Shown here one piece after another: positions 1 to 9,618 of a stretch of DNA of 64,000 nt; positions within the stretch are counted from its first letter, which is position 1; each line of letters opens with the position of its first letter. The DNA lies in NCBI GenBank assembly GCA_030123565.1, contig CP126122.1, positions 1,003,001 to 1,067,000 on the forward strand. Direction: 5' to 3'. A program made the position numbers and the translations under genes. Origin of the DNA: Nitrospira sp. GTDB lineage: Bacteria; Nitrospirota; Nitrospiria; Nitrospirales; Nitrospiraceae. Below the pieces are notes generated by a model. It ran no database searches. It was not told where the DNA came from and saw only the letters and a list, made by a program, of their open reading frames with translations.

Positions 1-240
1 GAGTCCGAACACGAAAAGGCCATGGAGCATGCGATGGAAGCGGTAGAGGGAACGACCTGCGCCGCGAACCAGAGCATGTCGGAACAAGAGAAGGACGACT
101 TTCGCTTCGGGATGAAGGCGGTCCTCGACTATCTTGAAGGGTTCTGGATGGGTTTAGAACCGAAGACGTCCGCTCCCACGCAAGCCTGGACGCCGGCAGT
201 GCAACAGTTGACGAGCGAGCTGCGCGGACAACCCAATTGA
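1..240 (+). CDS. C-terminal end of an unrecognised protein (5' end outside window)
   Basis: An open frame runs from the first base of the window to a TGA at 238-240. An ATG at 22 exists, but the frame is already open before it and has no good ribosome binding site, so I treat this as the 3' end of a longer gene. The 79 visible residues are mostly hydrophilic, with an acidic first half and a short helix-like stretch around LDYLEGFWMGL. I do not recognise a family. It ends 28 bases before the acyl-CoA ligase start, in the same direction, so it may belong to the same transcript as the fatty-acid operon. Confidence 0.5.
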   Translation, partial: ESEHEKAMEHAMEAVEGTTCAANQSMSEQEKDDFRFGMKAVLDYLEGFWMGLEPKTSAPTQAWTPAVQQLTSELRGQPN

Positions 241-268
241 TTGAGTGGGCCAGGGGCCGGAGGGTCAC

Positions 269-1978
269 ATGCAGCGGTCCTGGATCAGCCGCTACGATGC
301 CGGCGTCCCCGCCACCGTCGACTATCCCGACTGGACGGTACCGGATCTGCTTCAGCGCTCAGCCGCACGTTTTCCCGAATCTCCCGCCCTGCTCTTTTAC
401 GGCACCAGCATCTCCTTCGGTGAATTGAACGAGATGACCACGCGCTTTGCGCTCGCGCTGCGCCGGCTCGGGGTGAAGACAGGCGATCGGGTCGCCCTTA
501 TGCTGCCGAATATCCCTCAAGCGGTCATCGCCTATTACGGTGCGTTGAAGGCCGGCGCGATCGTCACGCCGACGAATCCCCTCTATGTCGAACGGGAACT
601 CCAGAGCCAGTTGCTCGATTCCGGCAGCGAGACCATTGTCGCGTTGGACCTGTTCTATCCGCGCATCCGCGCCGTCCGTGAGCAGATACAGCTGCCGGGA
701 CGGATCATCATCACCGGCCTGGGGGATTTTCTCCCGACCATGAAACGGCTGCTCTATCCGATCAAGGCACGTTTGGAAAAACGCTGGATCGTCGTCGAGA
801 AACAGCCGCCGGTCTATGATTTTCTTGAATTGATCGCCCCGACGCATCGACGAGGCGAGCAGGACGAGAACGGTGCCTCCTCTCTTCCTGCGGTTCAGCC
901 GGATGCGCTGGCGCAGATCCAATACACCGGAGGAACGACCGGGACTCCCAAGGGCGTCATGCTCACGCATCGCAACGTCGTGGTCAGCGCACTGCAGGGC
1001 CGGTTCTGGTGCCCGGATTTTCGCGAAGGGAAGGAAATCTTTCTCGGCGTGGTGCCGTTCTTCCACTGTTATGGCCTGAGCACCTGCCAGAACCTGGCCA
1101 TGGCGACGGGCTGTCCGATCATCCTGCTTCCGCGCTTCCACGCCGATGAAGCGGTGAAGGCGATTCATCGATACCGAGTCACCATCATCTCCGGCGTTCC
1201 GATGATGTTCTCGATGATCAGTGACTTTCCCAAAGTCGGCCGGTACGACCTCCGTTCGATACGGGTGTGCCTCTGCGGGGCAAGCTCGCTTCAGGCGGAG
1301 GTACAGGAAGGATTCGAGCGGCTGAGCGGGGTAAAGATTTCGGAAGGATATGGGTTGACCGAGGCAGGTCCTACGACCCATTGCAATCCGATTCATGGGG
1401 AACATCCACGCGGTTCGATGGGACTCCCTTTTCCGGATACCGACGCCAGGATCGTGGATTTAGAGTCGGGTCTTCGCGATCTTCCGCCGGGGGAAATGGG
1501 AGAGTTGATCGTCCGCGGGCCTCAGATCATGCAGGGGTACTGGAAGAAAGATGAGGACGCCAGAACGGTGTTGCGGGATGGATGGCTCTATACCGGAGAT
1601 ATTGTCAGGCGAGACGACCAGGGCTTCTTCTTTTTCGTGGACCGCAAGAAGGACGTGATCAAGCCCTGGGGGGAGACGGTCTATCCGCGGGAAGTCGAAG
1701 AGATCCTGTTCCAGCATCCGGCGGTGCAGGACGCGGTGGTCGTCGGCAGCCCGGATCGTCATTATGGAGAAGCGGTCAAGGCCTTTGTCGTGGCGAAGGA
1801 GGGCTGCTCCGTAACTGAGCGTGAACTGATCGAACATTGCGGCAAGTCACTGGCCCGGTTCAAGGTTCCCGTGGCGGTCGAATTCCGGACATCATTGCCG
1901 CGGAACCTCATCGGAAAGGTTTTGCGACGCACCCTGCGCGTTGAATCGAGCGCGGCCGCCGCCGGTGCTCCGGTGTAA
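269..1978 (+). CDS. fadD: Long-chain acyl-CoA synthetase (AMP-forming)
   Basis: ATP-dependent activation of free fatty acids to acyl-CoA, the entry step of beta-oxidation. The 569-residue protein shows the ANL-superfamily motifs in order: the P-loop [10 protein letters not shown] near residue 218, GYGLTEAG near 361, YTGDI near 440, the hinge [11 protein letters not shown], and the C-terminal lysine in GKVLRR near 549. Length fits bacterial FadD. I chose the ATG at 269 because GGAGG lies 5 bases upstream; a GTG at 245 in the same frame has no such site. It is the first clear gene of a six-gene co-directional lipid-degradation set with short gaps. Chain-length preference cannot be read from the sequence. 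Confidence 0.9.
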   Translation: MQRSWISRYDAGVPATVDYPDWTVPDLLQRSAARFPESPALLFYGTSISFGELNEMTTRFALALRRLGVKTGDRVALMLPNIPQAVIAYYGALKAGAIVTPTNPLYVERELQSQLLDSGSETIVALDLFYPRIRAVREQIQLPGRIIITGLGDFLPTMKRLLYPIKARLEKRWIVVEKQPPVYDFLELIAPTHRRGEQDENGASSLPAVQPDALAQIQYTGGTTGTPKGVMLTHRNVVVSALQGRFWCPDFREGKEIFLGVVPFFHCYGLSTCQNLAMATGCPIILLPRFHADEAVKAIHRYRVTIISGVPMMFSMISDFPKVGRYDLRSIRVCLCGASSLQAEVQEGFERLSGVKISEGYGLTEAGPTTHCNPIHGEHPRGSMGLPFPDTDARIVDLESGLRDLPPGEMGELIVRGPQIMQGYWKKDEDARTVLRDGWLYTGDIVRRDDQGFFFFVDRKKDVIKPWGETVYPREVEEILFQHPAVQDAVVVGSPDRHYGEAVKAFVVAKEGCSVTERELIEHCGKSLARFKVPVAVEFRTSLPRNLIGKVLRRTLRVESSAAAAGAPV

Positions 1979-2012
1979 CACGGGCGATGTGACCGGCGGC
2001 AAGGAGGCTTTC

Positions 2013-3203
2013 GTGAAAGAGGTGGTCATCGCGGCCGGCGTACGAACTCCCATCGGCAACTTCGGCGGTGCGCTGAAAGACCTCCCGGCCCACAAGCTGG
2101 GTGAGCTGGTGGTGCGCGAGGCGATCGCACGTGCCGATGTCGATCCCCATCTCATCGATGAAGTGATCATGGGCACTGTCGGGCACTCGAGCGACGCGTA
2201 CAACGTGGCTCGTGTCGTCGGTCTCATGGCGGGGCTTCCCATACGCACGCCGGCCTATTCGGTGCAGCGCAACTGCTCGTCCGGTCTCCAACCCTTCGTC
2301 AATGCCTATCAGAACATCCACTGCGAGGATGCGGATGTCCAGGTGGTGGGCGGGGTGGAAAGCATGAGCCGCGCCCCCTTTGTGTCTCGGGATATGCGGT
2401 GGGGGAAGCGGCTTCGCCACGCGGAGTTCATCGACAGTATCTGGGAAGGATTGACGGACGCCTTTTGCGGCCAGTTGATGGGCCGGACGGCCGAAAACCT
2501 GGCGGAAGAGTTCGGGATCAGCCATGAGGAGCAGGATCGGTTTGCCGTGGACAGCCATCGTCGTGCGTTCAAGGCCATCCGGGAGGGACGGCTCAAGGCG
2601 GAAATCCTACCTGTCACCGTCCCCAAGTCGGTGGCGGGACGTGACGTCGCCCCCGTCGTCGTGACGCAAGACGAAGGTCCGAACGTCGGTCTCACGGAAC
2701 AGCAGCTCGCGCTTTATCCGCCGCTCTTCAAGGAGGGGGGAACAGTCACGGCCGGGAACAGTTGTCCGCTCAACGACGGAGCCGCCGCCGCGGTCGTGAT
2801 GTCCGCCGAGCGGGCGCGTGAGTTGGGCCGTCGCCCGCTCGGCCGCATCAAGAGTTATGCATTCATCGGGGTGGAGCCTACCCGCATGGGCATCGGGCCG
2901 GCCGAAGCGCTGCCGTTGGCGCTTAAGCGCGCCGGTGTGAGTCTCGCCGACCTTGAGCTCATCGAAGTGAACGAAGCGTTTGCGGCGCAGTATCTCGCCG
3001 TTGAGCGTCTGTTGGGGCTCAAGCGGGACATCGTCAACGTGAACGGCGGTGCGATCGCGCTGGGCCATCCGGTCGGCATGACCGGCACCCGTCTGGTGAT
3101 CACGCTCCTGTACGAAATGCAGCGGCGCGGTGCAGCGCTCGGCGCAGTGACCATGTGTGTAGGCGGCGGGCAAGGAGCGGCAATGGTGCTGGAGCAGGTG
3201 TGA
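2013..3203 (+). CDS. fadA: Thiolase (acetyl-CoA acyltransferase)
   Basis: Thiolytic cleavage of 3-ketoacyl-CoA to acetyl-CoA and a shortened acyl-CoA, the last beta-oxidation step. The 396-residue protein has the catalytic triad of the family: Cys88 in QRNCSSG, His352 in ALGHPVG and Cys382 in MCVGGGQG. The GTG at 2013 is preferred because AAGGAGG sits 5 bases upstream; an in-frame ATG at 1941 would overlap the ligase gene. Degradative and biosynthetic thiolases look alike; the neighbours (acyl-CoA ligase, hydroxyacyl-CoA dehydrogenase, hydratase, acyl-CoA dehydrogenase) support the degradative role. The symbol rests on context. Confidence 0.9.
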   Translation: MKEVVIAAGVRTPIGNFGGALKDLPAHKLGELVVREAIARADVDPHLIDEVIMGTVGHSSDAYNVARVVGLMAGLPIRTPAYSVQRNCSSGLQPFVNAYQNIHCEDADVQVVGGVESMSRAPFVSRDMRWGKRLRHAEFIDSIWEGLTDAFCGQLMGRTAENLAEEFGISHEEQDRFAVDSHRRAFKAIREGRLKAEILPVTVPKSVAGRDVAPVVVTQDEGPNVGLTEQQLALYPPLFKEGGTVTAGNSCPLNDGAAAAVVMSAERARELGRRPLGRIKSYAFIGVEPTRMGIGPAEALPLALKRAGVSLADLELIEVNEAFAAQYLAVERLLGLKRDIVNVNGGAIALGHPVGMTGTRLVITLLYEMQRRGAALGAVTMCVGGGQGAAMVLEQV

Positions 3204-3224
3204 GGGGGAGTATTGGGTGACGCG

Positions 3225-4454
3225 ATGTATATCTACAAAGTCGGGGTCGTCGGGGCCGGCACCATGGGCGCACAGATTGCGGAAGTGGTGAGTTACGCCG
3301 GCGTGCCGGTAATGCTGGCGGACCGAGATGAAACGTTGGCCAGGCGGGGTGTTGAGTCCGTGCGGGCGATTTATCAAGTCCGCGTGGACAAGGGCAAGAT
3401 GACGCCCGAACAGCTTGAGGAGAAGATGCTGCTCGTGACGGCGTCGCAGACCCTCGATGGTCTCAAGGATGTCGATCTCGTGATCGAAGCGGTGTCGGAG
3501 GATCTGACGCTCAAACGGCAGATTTTCCAGAAACTCGATCAGGTCTGCACGAGGGGTGCGATTTTGGCGAGCAACACCTCCGCCCTCTCCATTTCGGCCA
3601 TCGGGGCTGCGACCAAGCGCCCGGGCAAGGTGGTCGGGTTCCATTTCTTCAACCCGGCCTATGTGATGCCGCTGGTGGAGGTCATCCCCGGCCTTGCCAC
3701 GGACCAGCAGACCGTCGATGACGTCGTGGGCTTCGCGGAAAGTCTCCGGAAGTCACCGGTCGTCGTGAAGGAATGTGCTGGCTTCCTCGTCAACCGGCTG
3801 CTTTCTCCCTATTTGAATGAAGCCGCCTGGTGCCTCCAAGACGACGCCGTCTCCATCAAAGACATCGATCAAGACCTGGTGTCATTCGGCATGCCCGTCG
3901 GACCATTCGCGCTGTTGGACGCCGTAGGGCTCGATATCGCGTTCGAAGTCGCGCGCATTCTGCACCGCTCGTACGGGCCTCGCATGGAGCCGGCTCCGCT
4001 CCTCGAAGCCTTGGTCAAGGCGGGACGATGGGGAATCAAAACAGGACACGGGTTCTACGACTATGTGAGCGATGAAGCCGGAGGCCGTGACCAGAGCATC
4101 GAACATCTGATGCAGCAGGTGAGGCAACACAGCGGACAACACACAACGAGAACGAAATGGACCAGATCGCGACCTCTGTTGGCAATGGTGAACGAGGCGG
4201 TGATCGCCCTGCAGGAGGGCGTGGCATCCGCGCGCGACATCGATTTTGCGATGGTCGGAGGAACGGGGTTTCCGAATGAGAAGGGTGGCCCGCTGCATTT
4301 TGCCGATCAACTCGGCATCGAGCGGGTGCTGCAGGAGTTGGAAGAGTTCAGGGCGAGCCTGGGTGACCGGTTCTGGCCGGCGCCGATGTTACGCCGAATG
4401 GTCGATGCCGGCTTTACCGGCCAAATCGCAGGGAGAGGTTTCTTCTCATACTGA
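3225..4454 (+). CDS. 3-hydroxyacyl-CoA dehydrogenase with two C-terminal 3HCDH domains
   Basis: NAD-dependent oxidation of L-3-hydroxyacyl-CoA to 3-ketoacyl-CoA. The 409-residue protein opens with a Rossmann motif GAGTMGAQIAE, followed by the N-terminal domain (ASNTSALSI, GFHFFNPAYVMPLVE), a first helical 3HCDH domain (from about residue 180, ECAGFLVNRLL) and a second degenerate one (about 315-409, ending GRGFFSY). This is the dehydrogenase half of FadB; the hydratase half is a separate gene just downstream. TTG at 3213 and ATG at 3225 are both possible starts; purine-rich GAGGGGGAG lies upstream of both. I use the ATG. Confidence 0.88.
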   Translation: MYIYKVGVVGAGTMGAQIAEVVSYAGVPVMLADRDETLARRGVESVRAIYQVRVDKGKMTPEQLEEKMLLVTASQTLDGLKDVDLVIEAVSEDLTLKRQIFQKLDQVCTRGAILASNTSALSISAIGAATKRPGKVVGFHFFNPAYVMPLVEVIPGLATDQQTVDDVVGFAESLRKSPVVVKECAGFLVNRLLSPYLNEAAWCLQDDAVSIKDIDQDLVSFGMPVGPFALLDAVGLDIAFEVARILHRSYGPRMEPAPLLEALVKAGRWGIKTGHGFYDYVSDEAGGRDQSIEHLMQQVRQHSGQHTTRTKWTRSRPLLAMVNEAVIALQEGVASARDIDFAMVGGTGFPNEKGGPLHFADQLGIERVLQELEEFRASLGDRFWPAPMLRRMVDAGFTGQIAGRGFFSY

Positions 4455-4563
4455 GGCTCCAGATGTCTGCCCATTGGGTGGCTGAACGTGATCGCGAACC
4501 CCTCCGTTTTTCCCGATGCATCAATGGGGCAGCGAACCAATCATTCAATGGAGTGAGGCCCAC

Positions 4564-5352
4564 ATGACCACGATGATCGGCTCAATGCTCTCATGCAACA
4601 TCGACGGGGCAGTGGCGACCCTGGTGATCAACCATCCGCCGGCGAACACGCTGACTCCGGAACTCCTCGCCGACCTCACTCGGATCTTCGACCTGTTGGC
4701 CAAGGACGACGCCGTCAAAGCGATCGTGTTGACAGGAACGGGCCGGTTTTTTATCGCGGGGGCGGACATTCGAGTGTTGGCCTCGATCGCCTCGTCGCAG
4801 GAAGGCGAACGGATCGCCCTGCAAGGTCAAGCGATCTTGAATCGGATCGAAGCGTTCGAGAAACCGGTCATCGCCGCCATCAACGGTGTCTGCCTCGGTG
4901 GAGGACTGGAATTGGCGATGTGTTGCCACATCAGACTTGCCGCAGAGGGAAGCAGGCTCGGCCAGCCGGAAATCAACCTGGGCATCATGCCGGGATTCGG
5001 CGGTACCCAGCGGCTTCCGCGGATCATCGGTCGATCCAAGGCGACCGAATTGATCTTGACCGGTGATCCGATCTCGGCCCAGGAGGCCGAGGCGTTCGGT
5101 TTGTTGTCCCAGGTGGTTCCACCGGACGATCTCCTGCGTCAGGCGCAGGGACTGGCGCGCAAAATCGCCTCCAAGAGTCGGGTGGCGCTGCGCGTGGCAC
5201 TTCAGGCGATCCGTCAAGGCGCCGGGCTGGACCTCGGCGACGGCTTAGCCTTGGAGGCGCGCCTGTTCGGCGGGCTCTGTGACACGGAAGACAAACGGGA
5301 AGGGTTGACTGCGTTCATGGAGAAACGGCAGCCGCGTTTCGTGGATCGCTGA
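4564..5352 (+). CDS. Enoyl-CoA hydratase/isomerase (crotonase family)
   Basis: Hydration of trans-2-enoyl-CoA in beta-oxidation. The 262-residue protein has the oxyanion-hole segment around FIAGADIRVL, the CLGGGLELAM motif with Glu116, and the GQPEINLG motif with Glu136. These match the two catalytic glutamates of mitochondrial crotonase, so hydratase activity rather than only isomerase activity is expected. ATG 4564 is preferred over 4516: GTGAGG lies 5 bases upstream and the extra 16 residues have no family counterpart. It lies 109 bases after the dehydrogenase gene, same strand. Confidence 0.88.
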   Translation: MTTMIGSMLSCNIDGAVATLVINHPPANTLTPELLADLTRIFDLLAKDDAVKAIVLTGTGRFFIAGADIRVLASIASSQEGERIALQGQAILNRIEAFEKPVIAAINGVCLGGGLELAMCCHIRLAAEGSRLGQPEINLGIMPGFGGTQRLPRIIGRSKATELILTGDPISAQEAEAFGLLSQVVPPDDLLRQAQGLARKIASKSRVALRVALQAIRQGAGLDLGDGLALEARLFGGLCDTEDKREGLTAFMEKRQPRFVDR

Positions 5353-5393
5353 GGCCCCGGTGAGACGGTGCAGTGCAGCCGGTGAGGGGCAAG

Positions 5394-6614
5394 ATGGCGC
5401 AGCATGGCGGCAAACGGGCCTTGGCGTTGGGAGGAGGAGGATTTACGGGCTATCTTTTTGAAATCGGCGCGTTGACCGCCCTGGACGACCTGTTCGAGGA
5501 CGGTGTGACGATGAACGACCTCGACCTGTATGTCGGCGTGAGTGCGGGAGCGGCGGCGGCATCACTGGTGGCCAACGGCGTGAAACCGCAGGAGATCCTT
5601 GAAACGAACCTGTCCGGCACCAGGCCCTACTACTTCGACCACCGCAACGTCTTCTCTCCTGCCATCGGGGAAGGGCTCAAGACGCTCTGGCGCGCGACCA
5701 GGCAACTGGTTCCGCTGGTGAAACTCTACCTTCGTCACTATGGCGAGATGACGCTCATCGACCTGCTCGACAAGGCCCAGGATGCGCTGCCGAGCGGCAT
5801 CTACACCTTGGAGCCGTTCGCCCGCTATCTGGCCATGATCTTCAAGACCAGGGGGCTGAGCGACAGCTTTGCCGGCCTCTCGAAAGAACTCTACATCCCG
5901 GCGATCGATCTGGAAACGGGAGACAGTGTCATGTTCGGCGAAGAGGGCCGGCGGGATGTCCCGATCTCACGCGCGGTCACGGCCTCCTCTGCAGTTCCCA
6001 TTTACTTCTGTCCGGTTCGAATCCAGGGCCGCGACTATATTGATGCCGGGATCGGTCGCATGGCCTTCTTCGATGTCGCCGTCCAAAAAGGGGTGGATTT
6101 CATGATCATGATCAACCCCATGACGCGGGCCCCGCACAATGGAACGTCGCAAGGGTCCTTCGCCGCGGGCAAGGGCGGCAAGAGACTGCGGGACCGGGGG
6201 TTTCTGTCCATCGGCGAACAGGCGTCGAGGATCAACTTTGAAGCGCGGTTTTCCCAAGCCTTGGAACTCTTCCAGCATGATTACCCCGACAAAGAGGTCT
6301 TGGTCATTTCGCCGGTGGAGGAGGATGCCCTCCTGTTCGAACGGAGTTTTCTGAGTTACCGAGACCGCATCCATCTTCTCCGAGCCGGCTATGTCTCGGT
6401 GATGACCTTGGCAAGGGACCGGTTCGACGACCTGTCCGCGCAGTTCGCCGGCCACGGCATGGCCGTTTCACGCGCCAGGTTCGAGGAGCGTGCGGAGCGG
6501 CGCCTTGCGCAGCTCAATCACGTCCCGTCGGTGCCTATCCCGGAGGCGCGTCAGGTCAGGGTCAAGCCGGTGCCTGTCGGAGGCGTCGGCGCAGCCTGGC
6601 GCAAGGCGAAGTAG
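5394..6614 (+). CDS. Patatin-like phospholipase
   Basis: Predicted acyl hydrolase releasing fatty acids from lipids. The 406-residue protein has the glycine-rich oxyanion loop GGGGFTGYLFE near the start, the nucleophile elbow GVSAG with Ser50, and the Asp of the Ser-Asp dyad in DAG (Asp217; the family usually has DGG or DGA). There is no signal peptide, so it should act in the cytoplasm or on the inner face of the membrane. The start is ATG 5394 with GAGGGG 4-5 bases upstream. Its place inside a beta-oxidation operon suggests it supplies free fatty acids to FadD. Substrate is unknown. Confidence 0.82.
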   Translation: MAQHGGKRALALGGGGFTGYLFEIGALTALDDLFEDGVTMNDLDLYVGVSAGAAAASLVANGVKPQEILETNLSGTRPYYFDHRNVFSPAIGEGLKTLWRATRQLVPLVKLYLRHYGEMTLIDLLDKAQDALPSGIYTLEPFARYLAMIFKTRGLSDSFAGLSKELYIPAIDLETGDSVMFGEEGRRDVPISRAVTASSAVPIYFCPVRIQGRDYIDAGIGRMAFFDVAVQKGVDFMIMINPMTRAPHNGTSQGSFAAGKGGKRLRDRGFLSIGEQASRINFEARFSQALELFQHDYPDKEVLVISPVEEDALLFERSFLSYRDRIHLLRAGYVSVMTLARDRFDDLSAQFAGHGMAVSRARFEERAERRLAQLNHVPSVPIPEARQVRVKPVPVGGVGAAWRKAK

Positions 6615-6635
6615 CAACGGCGGCAGAAGGCAATC

Positions 6636-8564
6636 ATGGCGATCAGGGATAAGATGTTTACGGGATCCCTCGCGGCGGCGGAAGCTGCGCGCGACAGGAA
6701 AACCTATTCCGGGTTTATCGCGGGTCTTTTCGAGGGGGTCGTTCGGAGACAACTGTTTACGACCTATTCGATTCCGGCCATGAGCGAGGCGGCGAAGGAG
6801 TTTCTGGACCGGCTCCGCCTCCTTCTGATCGAGAAGGTGGATCCGGAAGCCATCGACAAAGAAGGAGCCGTCGGCGACGATGTGCTCGCGGCCCTTAAAG
6901 GGATCGGCGCCTTCGGCATCAAAATTCCGAACCGTTACGGCGGCCTCGGCCTCTCCCAGTCGGACTACCATACGATTGCGACCCTCCTGGGAAGTCACGA
7001 CGCGGCGATCACCGTCCTGCTCTCGGCGCACAATTCGATCGGCGCGGCGGAACCTCTGAAGCTGGTCGGGAATGACGAGCAACAGCGACGATTGCTGCCC
7101 CGTTTGGCCAAGGGGGAAATATCCGGTTTTGCACTGACGGAGCAGGGGGCCGGGTGCGATATCTGGGATCTCAAAACCTATGCGGTTCCGGTCAGGGAAG
7201 CGGGCGCCCTCGTAGGCTATCGTCTCACCGGTGATAAGTTGTACACGACAAATGCCCCCCGGGGAGATGATGAATTCTTGGCGTCGCTGCTGGTCGTCGT
7301 CGCGCAAATCGTGGACGAACCCCATGAGGTGCAGCGCCCCAAGGAGGAACGGCGGTTCGGAGCGTTCGTGGTCGAAACGCATTCGCAGGGGTGCAGCTGC
7401 ACTCGCCTCAGTTTTATGGGCGTTCGAGGCATTTATAACGGCGAGGTGCATCTGCGCAAGGTCTTTGTGCCGGCGGCGAACCGGCTCGGGGAAGAAGGCG
7501 AGGGATTGCGGCGCGCGCTCGAGAGCCTCACCGTGGGACGGCTCACGCTTCCCGCCGCCTGTCTGGGAAACCTCAAACAATGCCTCCGGCTCGCCCGGAT
7601 ACGCGCGCAGCGGCGAGTTCAGTATGATCGTCCGATCGGCGAACATACCGATATCGGGTCGAAGATCGTGCTCATGGCGTCGCGCGTGCTTGCGTTGGAG
7701 GCCCTGGTGAAGATCACCGGGATCTGGGCCGATGCCAAACAAGATGTCAGGCTGGAGTCGGCGGCGGCAAAGATTCTCGCCACTGAATGGTTGCTCGAAT
7801 CGCTGCTGGATCTGTTCCGCATCTACGGCGGCCGCGCGTTTGAGACGCCGGATTCGCTGCGCCTCCGCGGGGAACTGCCGGTGCCGATTGAACGGATGAT
7901 CCGCGATGCGCTCATCAACGTCATCTGGGAGGGGAGCAACGGCATCTTGACCCTTTGGATCGGAAGGGAGGGCCTGGCGGAGTATTTCACGCAGGGCACC
8001 GCCTTTCTGGAGTTTCAGATCACAGAGATGTTGCGGGCCACACCCTTTTTCGTGAAGACTGCGGCCCGATCGTTTAATACCCTGTCCGACTATGAGAAGG
8101 ACGGCGTGGCGCAGGGCTCGCCGGACGCGGTATGGGAGCGGTTTGTGGCGCGGAAGAGTCGGGAACTGGCTCAAAAGACCCTGTGGGCGACGGCCCGCCA
8201 TCGGCGAGGCCTCGCGCGGAAGCAACTGCTGCTGACCCGCCTGGTGAAGGCCGGCATGGATCTGTTTGCCGTCGAAGCGTTGTTGTGGTATCGGTCGCAG
8301 CAAGAAATTCGGGACAAGGACCATTCCCGGGGTCTTGCCGCCTATTTCTGTTCGCGAATCGGAGCGGAATTCAACCCCGCCCCGTTGCTCTCCATGCGGA
8401 CGACCGTGTGGGACGATGACGCCGAAGTGTACCGCATGGCAAAGGCCATCCTTTTGGGACAGGCCGAGTGGCTGGAAGAAGGCATCATCCGCTGCCGCTC
8501 GATCGAGGATGCCCTGTCGGCCGAGAAGGGGAGTCTCCTGTGCGCTTCCTCCTCACAGAAATGA
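6636..8564 (+). CDS. Acyl-CoA dehydrogenase, long VLCAD/ACAD9-like form
   Basis: FAD-dependent oxidation of acyl-CoA to enoyl-CoA. The 642-residue protein is much longer than the usual 380-residue enzyme and carries a C-terminal extension of about 170 residues, as in VLCAD/ACAD9-type and some bacterial long-chain enzymes. The flavin-binding segment FALTEQGAGCDI is present and the expected catalytic base is Glu432 in IWEGSNG. It follows patatin after 21 bases with AGAAGG before the ATG. No electron-transfer flavoprotein gene lies in this window, so the electron acceptor must be encoded elsewhere. Confidence 0.86.
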   Translation: MAIRDKMFTGSLAAAEAARDRKTYSGFIAGLFEGVVRRQLFTTYSIPAMSEAAKEFLDRLRLLLIEKVDPEAIDKEGAVGDDVLAALKGIGAFGIKIPNRYGGLGLSQSDYHTIATLLGSHDAAITVLLSAHNSIGAAEPLKLVGNDEQQRRLLPRLAKGEISGFALTEQGAGCDIWDLKTYAVPVREAGALVGYRLTGDKLYTTNAPRGDDEFLASLLVVVAQIVDEPHEVQRPKEERRFGAFVVETHSQGCSCTRLSFMGVRGIYNGEVHLRKVFVPAANRLGEEGEGLRRALESLTVGRLTLPAACLGNLKQCLRLARIRAQRRVQYDRPIGEHTDIGSKIVLMASRVLALEALVKITGIWADAKQDVRLESAAAKILATEWLLESLLDLFRIYGGRAFETPDSLRLRGELPVPIERMIRDALINVIWEGSNGILTLWIGREGLAEYFTQGTAFLEFQITEMLRATPFFVKTAARSFNTLSDYEKDGVAQGSPDAVWERFVARKSRELAQKTLWATARHRRGLARKQLLLTRLVKAGMDLFAVEALLWYRSQQEIRDKDHSRGLAAYFCSRIGAEFNPAPLLSMRTTVWDDDAEVYRMAKAILLGQAEWLEEGIIRCRSIEDALSAEKGSLLCASSSQK

Positions 8565-8655
8565 CGGGCCGCTGGAAGGCGGGCATGGAAGGGAGGTGGT
8601 CGCTGCCGATGCGGGCCATCCCTTCATGTGATGACCAACGTTCGATGGGGTCGAG

Positions 8656-9618
8656 ATGATGGAGATCGCCGGCTACTTTGAAGCGATAAAAGAGCGGTAC
8701 GGCTTGAGCAGCGATTACGCGTTGGCGGAGAAACTGGGGATTGCCCAACCGGAAGCCAACCTGATGCGGCGCGGTCTGAAGATTCCCAAGCCGGAACTTT
8801 GCATCAAGGTGGCCAAACTGTTGGACAAGAATCCGGTGGAGCTGTTGCTGGTCGCCCAGAAGGACAAGGCCCCTGCCGCCGCCAAGGAATATTGGACCCT
8901 CGCGCGCACCGCCGTGGACGTCATGTTGCACGTGCCCAAGAGTCCGAAATACCTGCCGAAGAAGGTGGCGGCGATCGGGCGGGAGCTGCGCCAGTTGGAA
9001 TCCCAAACGTTGATCTACCAGGGCGCTGCCGCCAGCGCGGAGGCGGTGAGGCTCGTCGAAACGGCGGAGCGCTCGATCGATGCCGTCATGGAACGGTGGA
9101 ACATTTGGAAGAAGGGAGAGGCCCTCTATCCGAGCTATCTGTTGGCCAACCAGGAGGCGGCGAAGCGGGGCGTGACCGTCCGCCGGCTGCTCGTGCTGTC
9201 GGAAGAACAGATGCGGCAGGACTCGTTGGTGACCGACGCCGTCGAGGTCATGGACGATCAGCGTCGCGCCGGCATCAAGATCTGTTTTTCGTTTCGAGAG
9301 GAATTGGAGCGGTCCACGGCCTTCCGGCGATTCCAGGAGGATTACCACAAGCAGGGCGCGCCCCGTGACATCAATGCAGCGATGTTCGACGAAGAGATCC
9401 TGATCTTTTCGCAATCGTACGGGCAGGTCCCGCTGGGTATGGTGGGAAAACCGACGCTGATCACGATGATCAACCAGCTGGAAATCACCTGGAAGCCGGA
9501 ACTCCTTCGCGATCTGAACCCCGCCTCCCTCTTCGACATGACGCGGTATGTGTTCGATTACGAAGGGGCGTCGCCGTTTCGCGCGCACCTCGCGCGATTT
9601 TTGAGAGGCCAACCGTGA
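8656..9618 (+). CDS. Helix-turn-helix domain protein, possible regulator
   Basis: The first 65 or so residues form a small XRE/phage-type helix-turn-helix: YALAEKLGIAQPEANLMRRG looks like the recognition unit, followed by PELCIKVAKLLDKNPVELLL. The remaining 250 residues (total 320) have no motif I recognise; they contain a mixed alpha/beta stretch (RRLLVLSEEQM, MFDEEILIFSQSYG, KPTLITMINQLE) and no membrane segment. Tandem ATG codons at 8656 and 8659 make the exact start uncertain. The stop overlaps the tryptophanase start (GTGA), so the two are probably translated together. Regulation of that gene or of the lipid operon is an inference from position only. Confidence 0.7.
   Translation: MMEIAGYFEAIKERYGLSSDYALAEKLGIAQPEANLMRRGLKIPKPELCIKVAKLLDKNPVELLLVAQKDKAPAAAKEYWTLARTAVDVMLHVPKSPKYLPKKVAAIGRELRQLESQTLIYQGAAASAEAVRLVETAERSIDAVMERWNIWKKGEALYPSYLLANQEAAKRGVTVRRLLVLSEEQMRQDSLVTDAVEVMDDQRRAGIKICFSFREELERSTAFRRFQEDYHKQGAPRDINAAMFDEEILIFSQSYGQVPLGMVGKPTLITMINQLEITWKPELLRDLNPASLFDMTRYVFDYEGASPFRAHLARFLRGQP

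Noticed and set aside
359..1405. Long minus-strand open frame opposite the acyl-CoA ligase
   Set aside because: Arg/His/Asp-rich antisense reading of a clear ligase gene in GC-rich DNA; no ribosome binding site or domain.
6468..8324. 618-codon minus-strand open frame opposite the acyl-CoA dehydrogenase
   Set aside because: Antisense shadow; the plus strand encodes a full ACAD with catalytic Glu432.
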